Assembly (NCBI GenBank): GCA_030427205.1
Contig: JAUHXC010000002.1
Span: 186,001-250,000 of the forward strand
DNA: 64,000 nucleotides
Reading direction: 5' to 3'
Origin: a bacterium
GTDB taxonomy: Bacteria > Myxococcota_A > Bradymonadia > UBA7976 > UBA1532
A model generated the notes under the pieces. It was given only the letters and a program-made list of their open reading frames with translations, had not been told where the DNA came from and searched no databases. Of the stretch, positions 1-7,594 are shown in pieces. The translations under genes and the position numbers were made by a program. Every line of letters begins with the position of its first letter. Positions within the stretch are counted from its first letter, which is position 1.

Positions 1-47
1 GAATCGGGCTAGAATGTGCCGACGCACCTCCACGCAGAAGGCCACCC

Positions 48-2036
48 ATGTCCTCAAGCAGCGGCAAGCTGGAGCCGCTCAAGCTCTTCAAGGTGTTTCG
101 AAGCGTGCTCGAGCGCAGGCTCGGCGGCACGTTGACCCTCCGTCGTGGGCAGGTGGTCAAGCAGGCGCGTCTGGCCTTCGGCCAGATCATCGCGGCGGGC
201 TCGAATCGGCCAGAGGAGTCGCTGGCGCGCGCGCTGGTCGAAGAGGGCCTGATCTCGTCGACCGAGCGGGTCGAGATCGACCAGGCTCGACGCGCCGACC
301 GCCGCAGCTTCGAGGCCCACGTACGCGAGAGGGGACTCGTCGCCGAAGGCCGCCTCGAGAGCATCGAGCGCCGCTTGTCTCGGGCGCGCATGCTGGAGTG
401 CTTCGGCTGGCCCGACGGCACCTTCCAGTTCGAGGTCGCGCAGGTGCGGACGAGCCCCAAGAAGCGGCCCATCGACACCGTCGAGCTGTTGCTCGAAGCC
501 GCTGCCCGTCAGCTGCCGACACCGGTCTGTGAGCGTTTTCTGGCGGGGTTCGCTCGCCAGAACGTGCGACCGACCGACTGGATGGGCACCTACGCCAACG
601 CCTTCGACAGCCTCTTTCCGCCGCCCAATCTGCGGGGGCTCATGCAGAGCCCGCTGCCCGTCGCCGGGCTGGGCAGCATGCCCGGCGACAAGGCCCGCAA
701 CCTGCGGGAAGGCGCGGCGATGATCCTGGCCGGGCTCGCCACCCTCGACGGGGTCGGCGGCGACCGTCCCGCCCGGCCGCGGACCGCCTCGGGGGCCCGG
801 CCCGCTCAGCCGCGGACCGCCTCGGGCGCGCGCGGTACGCAGCCGCGGACCGCCTCGGGTGGTCAGCCGCGTCGGCCGGTGCGAACCGGGGCAGGAGGGG
901 CCACCAGTCCACGAGCCGCCGGCTCGTCGGCCGCCAACCCCGGCGATGCCGGGCCACGGCGACGGGCCGAGCGCTCGGTGCCACCGCGTCCGGCAGCGGT
1001 GGCGCCGCATCCGACCCGCAGCGAGCCGCCCCAGCGCGAAGCGCCCCCGCGACCGGCCCGGGCGTCGGAGCAGTCCGAAGATCGTCCGGTGCGTATGCGT
1101 GCCAGTCGCGGCCCGCGCGCGGTGCGCGCCGAATCCGGCGCGGCCCGCACGAGGCGATCGGACAGCCGCCGCGCATCAGGGGCCAGTCGCCGCTCGTCGG
1201 GTGCCAGCCGCCGCGCATCGGGGGCCGCGGCCCGCACGTCGCCCGGGGAGCCGAAGCCGGTCCCGCCGAAGATCCAGGCGAACCTCGACCGCGCCAAGGT
1301 GCTCGCCGCCGAGCTGGATACGCGCACGCACTACGAGGTGCTCGATATCGAATCCAGCGCCGACGAGAAGGCGATCCGACTGGCTTTCCGGCGCATGGCC
1401 CGCGACTTCCATGTGGATCGTTTCGCGCGCTACGGCCTCGACAAAGAGACGCTCGGCGCGGTGCAGAAGGTCTTCGTCGCGGCCAACAAGGCCCACGAGG
1501 TCTTGTCGTCTGCCGAGAAGCGCAAGGAGTACGACATCGGCCTCGAAATGAAGGCCGGCGGGGCCAAGGTCGCGCCCGGCGGTGGCGGTCCGCAGCTCGA
1601 TCAGGTCTTCAAGGCCGAAAAACTCATCAAGGACGCCACCGTATTGATCGGGCGAGGTCAGCCCGATGCGGCGCTCGAACGCCTCAAGGTCGCCGCGCCG
1701 GTCCTGCCCGAAGACCCGGTCCTGCTCGCGGCTCAGGCTTTCGCCGAGCACCTCGTGGCCCAAGGCCAGGGCGGCTCACAGGTGATCACCCGACGGACGC
1801 GGGAGGCGCTCGAAGAGATCTGCGCCGAGTTGGAGAATCGGGAAGAGCCGTTCTTGTATCTCGGGCGCATCTATCGCACGCTCGACGAGTCGGAGAAGGC
1901 GATCCGCGCTTTCGAGAAAGCCCTGAAGATCAACCCGCATTATGCCGAAGCGGGCAGCGAGCTGCGCCATGCGCAGCGCAAGGTCGAACAGAACAAGAGC
2001 GGCCTCGCAGGGCTGTTCGGCCGGCGGAAGAAGTAG
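48..2036 (+). CDS. DUF4388-like / degenerate J-domain / TPR protein
   Basis: 662 residues in three parts. Residues 1-150 resemble the DUF4388 family (paired short helical repeats, then a Trp-Pro-Asp-Gly-Thr-Phe segment), common in Myxococcota and of unknown biochemical role. Residues 240-410 are a low-complexity Arg/Pro/Ser/Ala linker. Residues 425-500 form a J domain, but the HPD tripeptide needed to stimulate DnaK reads His-Val-Asp at 455-457. Residues 540-650 look like TPR helices, with a clear last repeat. No signal peptide, so probably cytoplasmic. The ATG has a modest AAGG ribosome site 6 nt upstream. The stop codon directly abuts the ATG of the next DUF4388 gene, so the two are probably one operon. 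Inference: a scaffold or regulator; the altered HPD argues against ordinary DnaK co-chaperone activity. Confidence 0.85.
   Translation: MSSSSGKLEPLKLFKVFRSVLERRLGGTLTLRRGQVVKQARLAFGQIIAAGSNRPEESLARALVEEGLISSTERVEIDQARRADRRSFEAHVRERGLVAEGRLESIERRLSRARMLECFGWPDGTFQFEVAQVRTSPKKRPIDTVELLLEAAARQLPTPVCERFLAGFARQNVRPTDWMGTYANAFDSLFPPPNLRGLMQSPLPVAGLGSMPGDKARNLREGAAMILAGLATLDGVGGDRPARPRTASGARPAQPRTASGARGTQPRTASGGQPRRPVRTGAGGATSPRAAGSSAANPGDAGPRRRAERSVPPRPAAVAPHPTRSEPPQREAPPRPARASEQSEDRPVRMRASRGPRAVRAESGAARTRRSDSRRASGASRRSSGASRRASGAAARTSPGEPKPVPPKIQANLDRAKVLAAELDTRTHYEVLDIESSADEKAIRLAFRRMARDFHVDRFARYGLDKETLGAVQKVFVAANKAHEVLSSAEKRKEYDIGLEMKAGGAKVAPGGGGPQLDQVFKAEKLIKDATVLIGRGQPDAALERLKVAAPVLPEDPVLLAAQAFAEHLVAQGQGGSQVITRRTREALEEICAELENREEPFLYLGRIYRTLDESEKAIRAFEKALKINPHYAEAGSELRHAQRKVEQNKSGLAGLFGRRKK
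777..866 (+). repeat. 33-bp in-frame coding tandem repeat
   Basis: About 2.7 copies of a 33-bp unit encoding Pro-Arg-Thr-Ala-Ser-Gly plus five variable residues, at the start of the disordered linker of the J-domain protein. The length is a multiple of three, so copy-number change would keep the frame. Confidence 0.8.
1163..1225 (+). repeat. 21-bp in-frame coding tandem repeat
   Basis: Three 21-bp units encoding Ser-Arg-Arg-(Ala/Ser)-Ser-Gly-Ala at the end of the basic linker, before the J domain. It is a second, independent expansion in the same linker. Confidence 0.75.
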
Positions 2037-3329
2037 ATGGCGCGGCGCGACGACAAGAAAGGCTATGTGCAGATCGACGAGTCGGGCCGGATCTACGTGC
2101 TCGGCAGCAATCTGCGCAAGACCCTTGGCGGCCTCGCGGGGTACTACACCCATCTGCCATCCGACGCGGCGCTGCTGCACTTCCAGCGCGCGACGAACGT
2201 CCCGACGTACGACGAGTTCCGCGATCCGATCATCCTGCAGGGCGATATCGCGGCGATGGGCTCGACCATCGAGGTGATCAACTTCGTCACCTCGGCCCAG
2301 CTCTCGGGCAACCTGGTCATCGTCAGCGAAGACACCCGCAAGTGTCTGTATTTCAAGAACGGCGAGGTGCGCGGTGCCGCCTCGAACAGGGCGGAGGACC
2401 GGCTCGGCGAGATCATGTATCGCTTCGGCGCGCTGACCCGCGAGGCGCTCGATGGCGCGCTCGAGCAATGCCGCCGCATCCGCCGGCCGCTGGGCAACTT
2501 CCTGCTCGATCAAGGCGTGCTGACTCAGCAGGAGCTGTACAGGTTCGTGCGCAAGCAGGTCGAAGAGACCTTCTACTCGATCCTGCTCATCGCCGAAGGC
2601 GACTTCTATCTGACCCGGTTCGACGTCGACTCGCTGCCGAGCCCGCTGTCGCTCAACGCCCAGAACCTGCTCATGGAAGGTCTGCGGCGGATGGACGAGA
2701 TGTCGTACTTCCGCCAGCAGATCCCCGAGATGTCGACCCGCATCGCGCTCGGGCGCAACGAGCCCTCGAATCGCAGCGCGCTCGGTCAGAAAGAGCGCGT
2801 GATCCTGCAGGCGCTGGAGCAGCCGCGCACGGTCGACGAGCTGATGGCGCGGTGCCGCTTCGGCGCGTTCGAAACGATGAAGCAGCTGTTCCACATGCTG
2901 CAGGCCGGCTTCATCCAGATCGTCGAAGCCGCCGACGCGCGAGACGTCGTCGCGGAGATCGATCCGACGACCGCCGAATCGGCGCGGCTCATCGATACGT
3001 TCAACTCGGTGTTTCAGCGCATCTACCAGGCGATCTCGCGGCATGGGCGACAGGACGCGCTCGACCAGGGCCTCGAGACCTTCCTGCAGTTCTACGGCTT
3101 CGTCGAGCTGTTCCAGGGGGTGGCCTTCGATGGCAAGGGCCAGCTCGACAAGGCGCGGCTGCTGACCAACCTCAACAGCCAGGCCGCCGACAATCGGGTG
3201 AGCTTTCTCTCGCAGGCGCTCAATGAGTTGCTCTTCTTCGAGATGTTCGCCGCGCGCGAGTGGCTCGAGCGCGACGAGCAGCAAGAGCTGCAGAAGATCA
3301 TCAACCAGCTCTTCATCGACATCGGCTGA
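2037..3329 (+). CDS. DUF4388 domain protein
   Basis: 430 residues, with an ATG immediately after the stop codon of the preceding gene (0-bp gap), so expression probably depends on coupling. Residues 75-200 match the DUF4388 pattern: an N-terminal strand segment followed by paired helices around Gly-Asn-Phe-Leu-Leu-Asp-Gln-Gly-Val-Leu and an aromatic Gly-Asp-Phe-Tyr segment. The C-terminal half is mostly helical and unrecognised. No signal peptide or membrane segment. DUF4388 proteins in Myxococcota are often linked to signalling or gliding systems, but no function can be assigned here. The stop codon lies in a 15-bp tandem repeat. Confidence 0.85.
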   Translation: MARRDDKKGYVQIDESGRIYVLGSNLRKTLGGLAGYYTHLPSDAALLHFQRATNVPTYDEFRDPIILQGDIAAMGSTIEVINFVTSAQLSGNLVIVSEDTRKCLYFKNGEVRGAASNRAEDRLGEIMYRFGALTREALDGALEQCRRIRRPLGNFLLDQGVLTQQELYRFVRKQVEETFYSILLIAEGDFYLTRFDVDSLPSPLSLNAQNLLMEGLRRMDEMSYFRQQIPEMSTRIALGRNEPSNRSALGQKERVILQALEQPRTVDELMARCRFGAFETMKQLFHMLQAGFIQIVEAADARDVVAEIDPTTAESARLIDTFNSVFQRIYQAISRHGRQDALDQGLETFLQFYGFVELFQGVAFDGKGQLDKARLLTNLNSQAADNRVSFLSQALNELLFFEMFAAREWLERDEQQELQKIINQLFIDIG

Positions 3330-3368
3330 GTCCTCGTCGGCTGAGTCCTCGTTGGCTGAGCCTTCGTC
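3324..3368 (+). repeat. Three 15-bp tandem repeats spanning a stop codon
   Basis: Units at 3324-3338, 3339-3353 and 3354-3368 follow GGCTGAGTCCTCGTC with few changes. The TGA of the DUF4388 gene is in unit 1. Because the unit is 15 bp, units 2 and 3 repeat the TGA in the same frame. Confidence 0.85.
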
Positions 3369-3641
3369 GTTCGTCGTCAGCGAAGCCCGCCGGTCGGTTT
3401 GCCGATCACGGCGCCTCGAATTCACACCCCGAAAATCAGCCCCAAGTTGATGTCCAGGCCGACAGAACGGCCAGAAGGGGCTGAAAACGGCCGATTCAGC
3501 CGCTGAGCGTTGCGATACATCAATGTCGCACAATTTGTATTATGTAAAGTTGGGCGTTGCTGATGTGCACAGCGGGGCCAAACCGCGGTATATCCGTCGA
3601 CCTTCGCCCGGCGCGCAGACGATTTCGAATGGAGGTCTGAA
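3330..3641. promoter_or_regulatory. 312-bp intergenic region with hairpin and AT-rich tract
   Basis: No gene is seen. After the 15-bp repeats there is a nested inverted repeat: CAGCCCC at 3437-3443 pairs with GGGGCTG at 3477-3483, enclosing a GGCC pair. This may act as a terminator, though it lacks a T tract. An AT-rich stretch at 3511-3555 stands out in this GC-rich DNA. It contains the imperfect palindrome TGCGATACATCAATGTCGCA (3511-3530) and a TATTAT box at 3538-3543. This is the likely promoter/operator of the isomerase gene, but no convincing -35 box is correctly spaced. Confidence 0.4.
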
Positions 3642-4673
3642 ATGGTCCCCGATTCCCTCGACGCTCGGCTGGCAGCCGACCCGATGATCGCCGCGGTGCG
3701 TGGTCTGCCCGAGCACTTCGCGATAGGTTGGCGCGCGGCCGCCGACGTGGGCCGATCCTTCGCCGGCGCGATCGATCGAATCGTCGTGGCCGGGCTCGGC
3801 GGCAGCGCGTTCCCCGCCGACCTCGCCTCGCTGGCGGTACCCTGCCCGATCGCCGTCTCTCGCGACTATGTGATTCGCGCGCCGCTCGACCCACGGACAC
3901 TGGTGGTCGCCAGCTCGTTCAGCGGCAATACCGAAGAGACGCTGGCGGCGTTCGAAGACGCGGCGCGGCGCGGTGTGCCGCGCATGGCGTTGACCGGCGG
4001 TGGCCGGCTCGCTGAGCTGGCTGCGGCGGCCGGTGTGCCGATCATCCGCTTGAGCAAGCCATTCCCCACGTTTCAGCCGCGCGCCGCGACCGCGATGTTC
4101 GTCGGTGCGTTGGCGCGGCTATGTGAAGACCTTGGCCTCGCGTCTGACGTGCGTCCGCGATTGGATCGCGTCGCCGATCGCATCCGTGAAGCGCGAGACA
4201 CCGAATCGCGAGCGGCCCAGCTCGCCGACGCGCTGCGCGGTCGAATCCCCGTGATCCTGGCCACGGCGCCCTTCGGACGGACCGCGGCCCGCATCATCAA
4301 GATCAAGCTCAACGAGAACGCGAAGATCGCGGCGTTCTGGAATACGATCCCCGAGTTCAACCACAACGAGCTCGTCGGCTTCACCGATCGTCACGGCCCG
4401 TTCTCGGTCGTCATTCTACGTGATCCGAGCGTGCCCGAGCGTATGGCGCATCGGGTCGAGATGACCCGCAAGACGCTCGTCGAGAGCGGCGTGCCGGTGC
4501 ACATGGTGGATCTGCCCACCGGCGAGCCGCTCGAGCAGGCCTTCACGGCGCTGTATCTCTTCGATTTCGTGAGCTGCCGACTCGCGCTTCAGGCGGGCAT
4601 CGATCCCAACCCGGTGGCGCTCATCGAGTCGTTCAAGGCGAGCCTCGGCCCGTACCGTTCGCCAGCGGATTGA
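3642..4673 (+). CDS. Bifunctional phosphoglucose/phosphomannose isomerase
   Basis: 343 residues, a usual length for the small SIS-domain isomerases that interconvert glucose-6-P or mannose-6-P with fructose-6-P. Visible motifs are GLGGSAF at 51-57, SSFSGNTEET at 91-100 (phosphate-binding SIS loop) and, around residues 221-245, Asn-Glu-Asn-Ala-Lys followed by Pro-Glu-Phe-Asn-His-Asn-Glu, which carries the catalytic Glu and His of this family. A GGAGG site lies 6 nt before the ATG. The gene is alone behind a long regulatory region and its 3' end overlaps the convergent propeller gene by 41 bp. Predicted cytoplasmic role in glycolysis and supply of mannose for surface polysaccharide. Substrate range is from family knowledge. 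Confidence 0.9.
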   Translation: MVPDSLDARLAADPMIAAVRGLPEHFAIGWRAAADVGRSFAGAIDRIVVAGLGGSAFPADLASLAVPCPIAVSRDYVIRAPLDPRTLVVASSFSGNTEETLAAFEDAARRGVPRMALTGGGRLAELAAAAGVPIIRLSKPFPTFQPRAATAMFVGALARLCEDLGLASDVRPRLDRVADRIREARDTESRAAQLADALRGRIPVILATAPFGRTAARIIKIKLNENAKIAAFWNTIPEFNHNELVGFTDRHGPFSVVILRDPSVPERMAHRVEMTRKTLVESGVPVHMVDLPTGEPLEQAFTALYLFDFVSCRLALQAGIDPNPVALIESFKASLGPYRSPAD

Positions 4674-5883
4674 CCGGCGGCAGCGGCGGCAGCAGGCCGC
4701 CGGGGCGAAACGCGAAGAATTTCCCCGAGTTGGCCAGCGCGAACAGCGAGCCGTCCGCGCCGACGGTCGGCGGCGCGAGGAAGCCGCCGCCTGGATCGAA
4801 GTGCCAGACGGGTCGCCCGCTGCGCGCATCGAGCAGGTGCAGCGCGCCGGTGGCCGTCGTCACGGCGATGAGCTTGCCCATCGACTCGATCGCGGTCGGT
4901 GCCCCTTCGTGCTCGGCGAGCTTCACCCGCCAGCGAGCCTTGCCCGTGCGCGGGTCGATTCGCACGATCGCGCCGCGATCGAGGCCGGCGACGAGGTCTT
5001 CGCCGATGCCGCGCATGGTCACGATGCCACGCACCGAGCGGGTCCAGACGACGGTGCCGGCCGCCGCGTCGAGCGCGTAGAGGCCGCCGGCGACCGACGC
5101 CGCGTACAATCGACCGCCGATCACGACCGGGCGCGCGTCGACGTCTTCGAACTGCTCGGCCTCCGGCGCCAGATCACGGGTCCAGAGAACGGCGCCGTCC
5201 TTGGCCGACAGCGTGACGAGCACGCCGTCGGAGAAGCCGACGTGCACTCGCCCGTCCACGGCGGTGGGCGCGCCCTCGCCGTAGAGCGCGAAGCGGCCGG
5301 GCGCTTCGCGGCGATACTGCCAGCGCCAGGCGCCCGACTGACGATCGAGCGCGTAGACAGCGTTGGTGCCGTCGACCACGAGCAGCGACTGCCCCGAGAC
5401 GGTCGGCGGCGCGGTGACGGCCCCCTGAACGCTGTAGCGCCAGAGCACCTCGCCCGTCGCCCCCTGAAACGCGACGACCTCGCCGCCGTCGGAGCCGACG
5501 ACGACGCGCCCGTCATCGAAGATGGCGTGGCCGCTGGTGCCGCCGGCCAGCTTGGTCTTCCACAGCTCGTGCCCGTCCGAGGCGCGCAGACCGTAGAACC
5601 AGGACCGATCACCCGAGCCGATCCAGACCCGTCCGCCTTGCGGGTCGTACGCCGCGGCGGCGAGCTGCTGGCCGTCTTCGCGGATCACGCCGCTGGGCTC
5701 GAGATCGACGCGCCACATGGGCGTCAGCGGAACAGGCTGTTGATTCTTGCCCCGCGCCGTCAGCGGCGTCTCGTCGCCGGCGAGGCCAAACGACGTACCG
5801 CAGCCGACCAGACTCAGCCCGAGCAGCGCGGTCGTCAGCCGCGCGTATCGACGACGGCCATGGAGTTTGGAGGATTCGGGCAC
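4633..5883 (-). CDS. PQQ-repeat beta-propeller lipoprotein, BamB-like
   Basis: 416 residues from a GTG chosen because it places a lipoprotein signal at the N terminus, with lipobox Leu-Val-Gly-Cys and Cys27. The open frame extends much further upstream but that part runs antisense to the real upstream gene. The mature part has repeated PQQ-like blades with Gly-Asp/Gly-Ser turns and Trp ends (for example Gly-Glu-Val-Leu-Trp-Arg-Tyr). E. coli BamB is similar in length and helps outer-membrane barrel assembly. It lies 11 bp downstream of a YfgM-like gene, the same order as yfgM-bamB in gammaproteobacteria, which supports the BamB-like call. The BAM role itself is inferred. Convergent with the isomerase gene. 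Confidence 0.75.
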   Translation of the reverse strand: MPESSKLHGRRRYARLTTALLGLSLVGCGTSFGLAGDETPLTARGKNQQPVPLTPMWRVDLEPSGVIREDGQQLAAAAYDPQGGRVWIGSGDRSWFYGLRASDGHELWKTKLAGGTSGHAIFDDGRVVVGSDGGEVVAFQGATGEVLWRYSVQGAVTAPPTVSGQSLLVVDGTNAVYALDRQSGAWRWQYRREAPGRFALYGEGAPTAVDGRVHVGFSDGVLVTLSAKDGAVLWTRDLAPEAEQFEDVDARPVVIGGRLYAASVAGGLYALDAAAGTVVWTRSVRGIVTMRGIGEDLVAGLDRGAIVRIDPRTGKARWRVKLAEHEGAPTAIESMGKLIAVTTATGALHLLDARSGRPVWHFDPGGGFLAPPTVGADGSLFALANSGKFFAFRPGGLLPPLPPVNPLANGTGRGSP

Positions 5884-5894
5884 GGGGGCGTGCC

Positions 5895-6785
5895 TCAACT
5901 CGAGCGCCCGAGGCGGGCGACGCGCCGCTCGAGATCGGCCTTGACGGCCCGGTTGGCGAGCTGGTCGAGCCCGGCGGCGTGCTCGGTCTGCAGCCGCTCG
6001 TAGAGGGCCTTGGCGTCGGCCCCCTTGCCCTGCGCCTCGAGGAGTCGACCGACCTGCAGGCCGGCCATCAGGCCGAACGCATCCTTGTCGACGCCTTCGA
6101 GCGCCTTCCACGCGGCGATCGCGCCGTCGACGTCGCCCTTGCTCTCCAGAGCCGCCGCCTTGCCCTGCAGCGCGACCGCGCGGGTCATGCCCGGCAGATC
6201 GGGCGAGCTGAGCGCCTGCTCGTAGAGGGTCAGCGCCTTGTCGGTCTCGCCCAGGTCGAGCCGCGTGCCCGCCTCGCCCAGCGCGCTCAGGTGGCTGATC
6301 GGCTGCTCGCCATAGGCCTGGCGGGTGCGCTCGAACGCCTGGGCCGCCTTCTCGATGCGGGCCTTGCGCTCTTCGGCGCTCAGGGGCTTCTCGTCGCTGC
6401 CCGGCCGCGGGCCGACGACGGCCTCCACGTAGCCTTCGGACGCGTCGCCGAAGGCGGTGGCCGCCTCTTCGACACCCGAGGTCTTCTGCCCCTGCATCAC
6501 GAAGAGCGCGACCACGACGACCGCGGTGATGCCCAGGCCGGCGATGATCAGGCCCCGGTTGTCGACGACCCAGCTGACTCCACCGGCCACGGTGCGGGTG
6601 AACTCGTCCTCGCTCAGGCTCTCGAGCTCGGCCCGGAAGCTGGCGTTGTTGTCGACGGGTGCGTCGGGCTCGAGAACGGCAGAGTCGGGCGCTGCGGCCG
6701 CGCCTGCGTCGTCGTCGGCTCCGACGGCGGCTTCCGTCGCGTCGTCCTGCTTCTTGGCAACTCGCTTCTTGATCCGCTTGACCAC
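5895..6785 (-). CDS. YfgM-like membrane-anchored TPR protein
   Basis: 296 residues from a GTG with an AGGAG site 6 nt upstream. The N terminus is basic (Lys/Arg rich), then comes an acidic Ala/Asp-rich stretch, one transmembrane helix at about 78-98 and a periplasmic helical region with TPR_21-like repeats. This is the topology of YfgM, an ancillary partner of the SecYEG translocon and periplasmic chaperones. The gene lies directly upstream of the BamB-like gene, as in E. coli. The GTPase gene der, often third in this cluster, is not present. Weak promoter candidates only in the 176-bp gap to the divergent barrel gene. Confidence 0.75.
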   Translation of the reverse strand: MVKRIKKRVAKKQDDATEAAVGADDDAGAAAAPDSAVLEPDAPVDNNASFRAELESLSEDEFTRTVAGGVSWVVDNRGLIIAGLGITAVVVVALFVMQGQKTSGVEEAATAFGDASEGYVEAVVGPRPGSDEKPLSAEERKARIEKAAQAFERTRQAYGEQPISHLSALGEAGTRLDLGETDKALTLYEQALSSPDLPGMTRAVALQGKAAALESKGDVDGAIAAWKALEGVDKDAFGLMAGLQVGRLLEAQGKGADAKALYERLQTEHAAGLDQLANRAVKADLERRVARLGRSS

Positions 6786-6961
6786 CGGGCGCTCCTGTCC
6801 AATTCGGCGATCTGCTGAGGTCGCCGGCGCGGGAATCTATCACCCGAAATTTCGCGGTGTCAACGCGCCCGACGGTCAGCTGCGGCGCGGGGCGAGGCAT
6901 GGAATGAAAAGCCGGCCGCCCATCGGTTGACCCGGGCGATGCCCTCTCCTACGGTTCGGCG

Positions 6962-7507
6962 ATGACTACGCTGCGTCCCCTTCCCCACCTGGTGTTGTTG
7001 TGGCTCGCCATGGGCTTTCACCCGCCGGCGGCGGCCTTCGACGAGCCGGTGCTGCGGCTCGACGCCGAGATGGGCTATGCCGGATACGCCGAAGAGCGGC
7101 GCTATCACGGCATGTTCGCCGGGCTCGACGCCGCGTTCACCTTCGACGATTTCTGGGGTGTGCGGGCCGGCTACGGGCTCGGTGTGCACCGGGGCAAGAG
7201 CCGCGCGTTCGAGGTGCATCAGCTCGCGGTCGGCGCACGCTACCAGCTCGACGTTTTTCATTACGTGCCGTGGATCGACCTCTCGCCGGCGCTGTATCTC
7301 ACCAGCGGTGAGGGCGGCCCGGGCGGCGATCCGCAATTGGGCGTCGCCGCGGGTGTCGGGCTCGATCGTCTGTTCGACGAGCGCTGGTCGCTCGGCGTCG
7401 GCGCACGCTACCATCAGCTCTTCGGCCAGGAGCGTTTCCCGTCCTACCTGACCGTGATGGTGCGCGTCGGCCATCGCTGGACGTTCGGCGACCCCTTCGC
7501 CCCCTGA
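6962..7507 (+). CDS. Small outer-membrane beta-barrel protein
   Basis: 181 residues with a signal peptide (about 1-25, hydrophobic core then Ala-Ala-Ala-Phe). The rest alternates polar and aromatic/hydrophobic residues with Gly turns, typical of an 8-stranded porin-like barrel (OmpA/OmpW-like fold); strands such as Ala-Gly-Tyr-Gly-Leu-Gly-Val and Val-Gly-His-Arg-Trp-Thr-Phe are visible. It does not end in the canonical Phe but in a short tail after the last strand. No specific function is recognised. Divergent from the YfgM-like gene and 87 bp upstream of lon. Confidence 0.65.
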   Translation: MTTLRPLPHLVLLWLAMGFHPPAAAFDEPVLRLDAEMGYAGYAEERRYHGMFAGLDAAFTFDDFWGVRAGYGLGVHRGKSRAFEVHQLAVGARYQLDVFHYVPWIDLSPALYLTSGEGGPGGDPQLGVAAGVGLDRLFDERWSLGVGARYHQLFGQERFPSYLTVMVRVGHRWTFGDPFAP

Positions 7508-7594
7508 GCCGTCGCTGCCCCGGCCCTTGCGCTTGCCTTTCTGGTGCGCATCCTTCGCCGGTCGTTGCCGCATCCCCCCGAGGAGATTGACCCC

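Noticed and set aside
6860..7573. A 237-codon minus-strand frame
   Set aside because: It runs antisense to the small barrel gene and has a composition typical of shadow translation.
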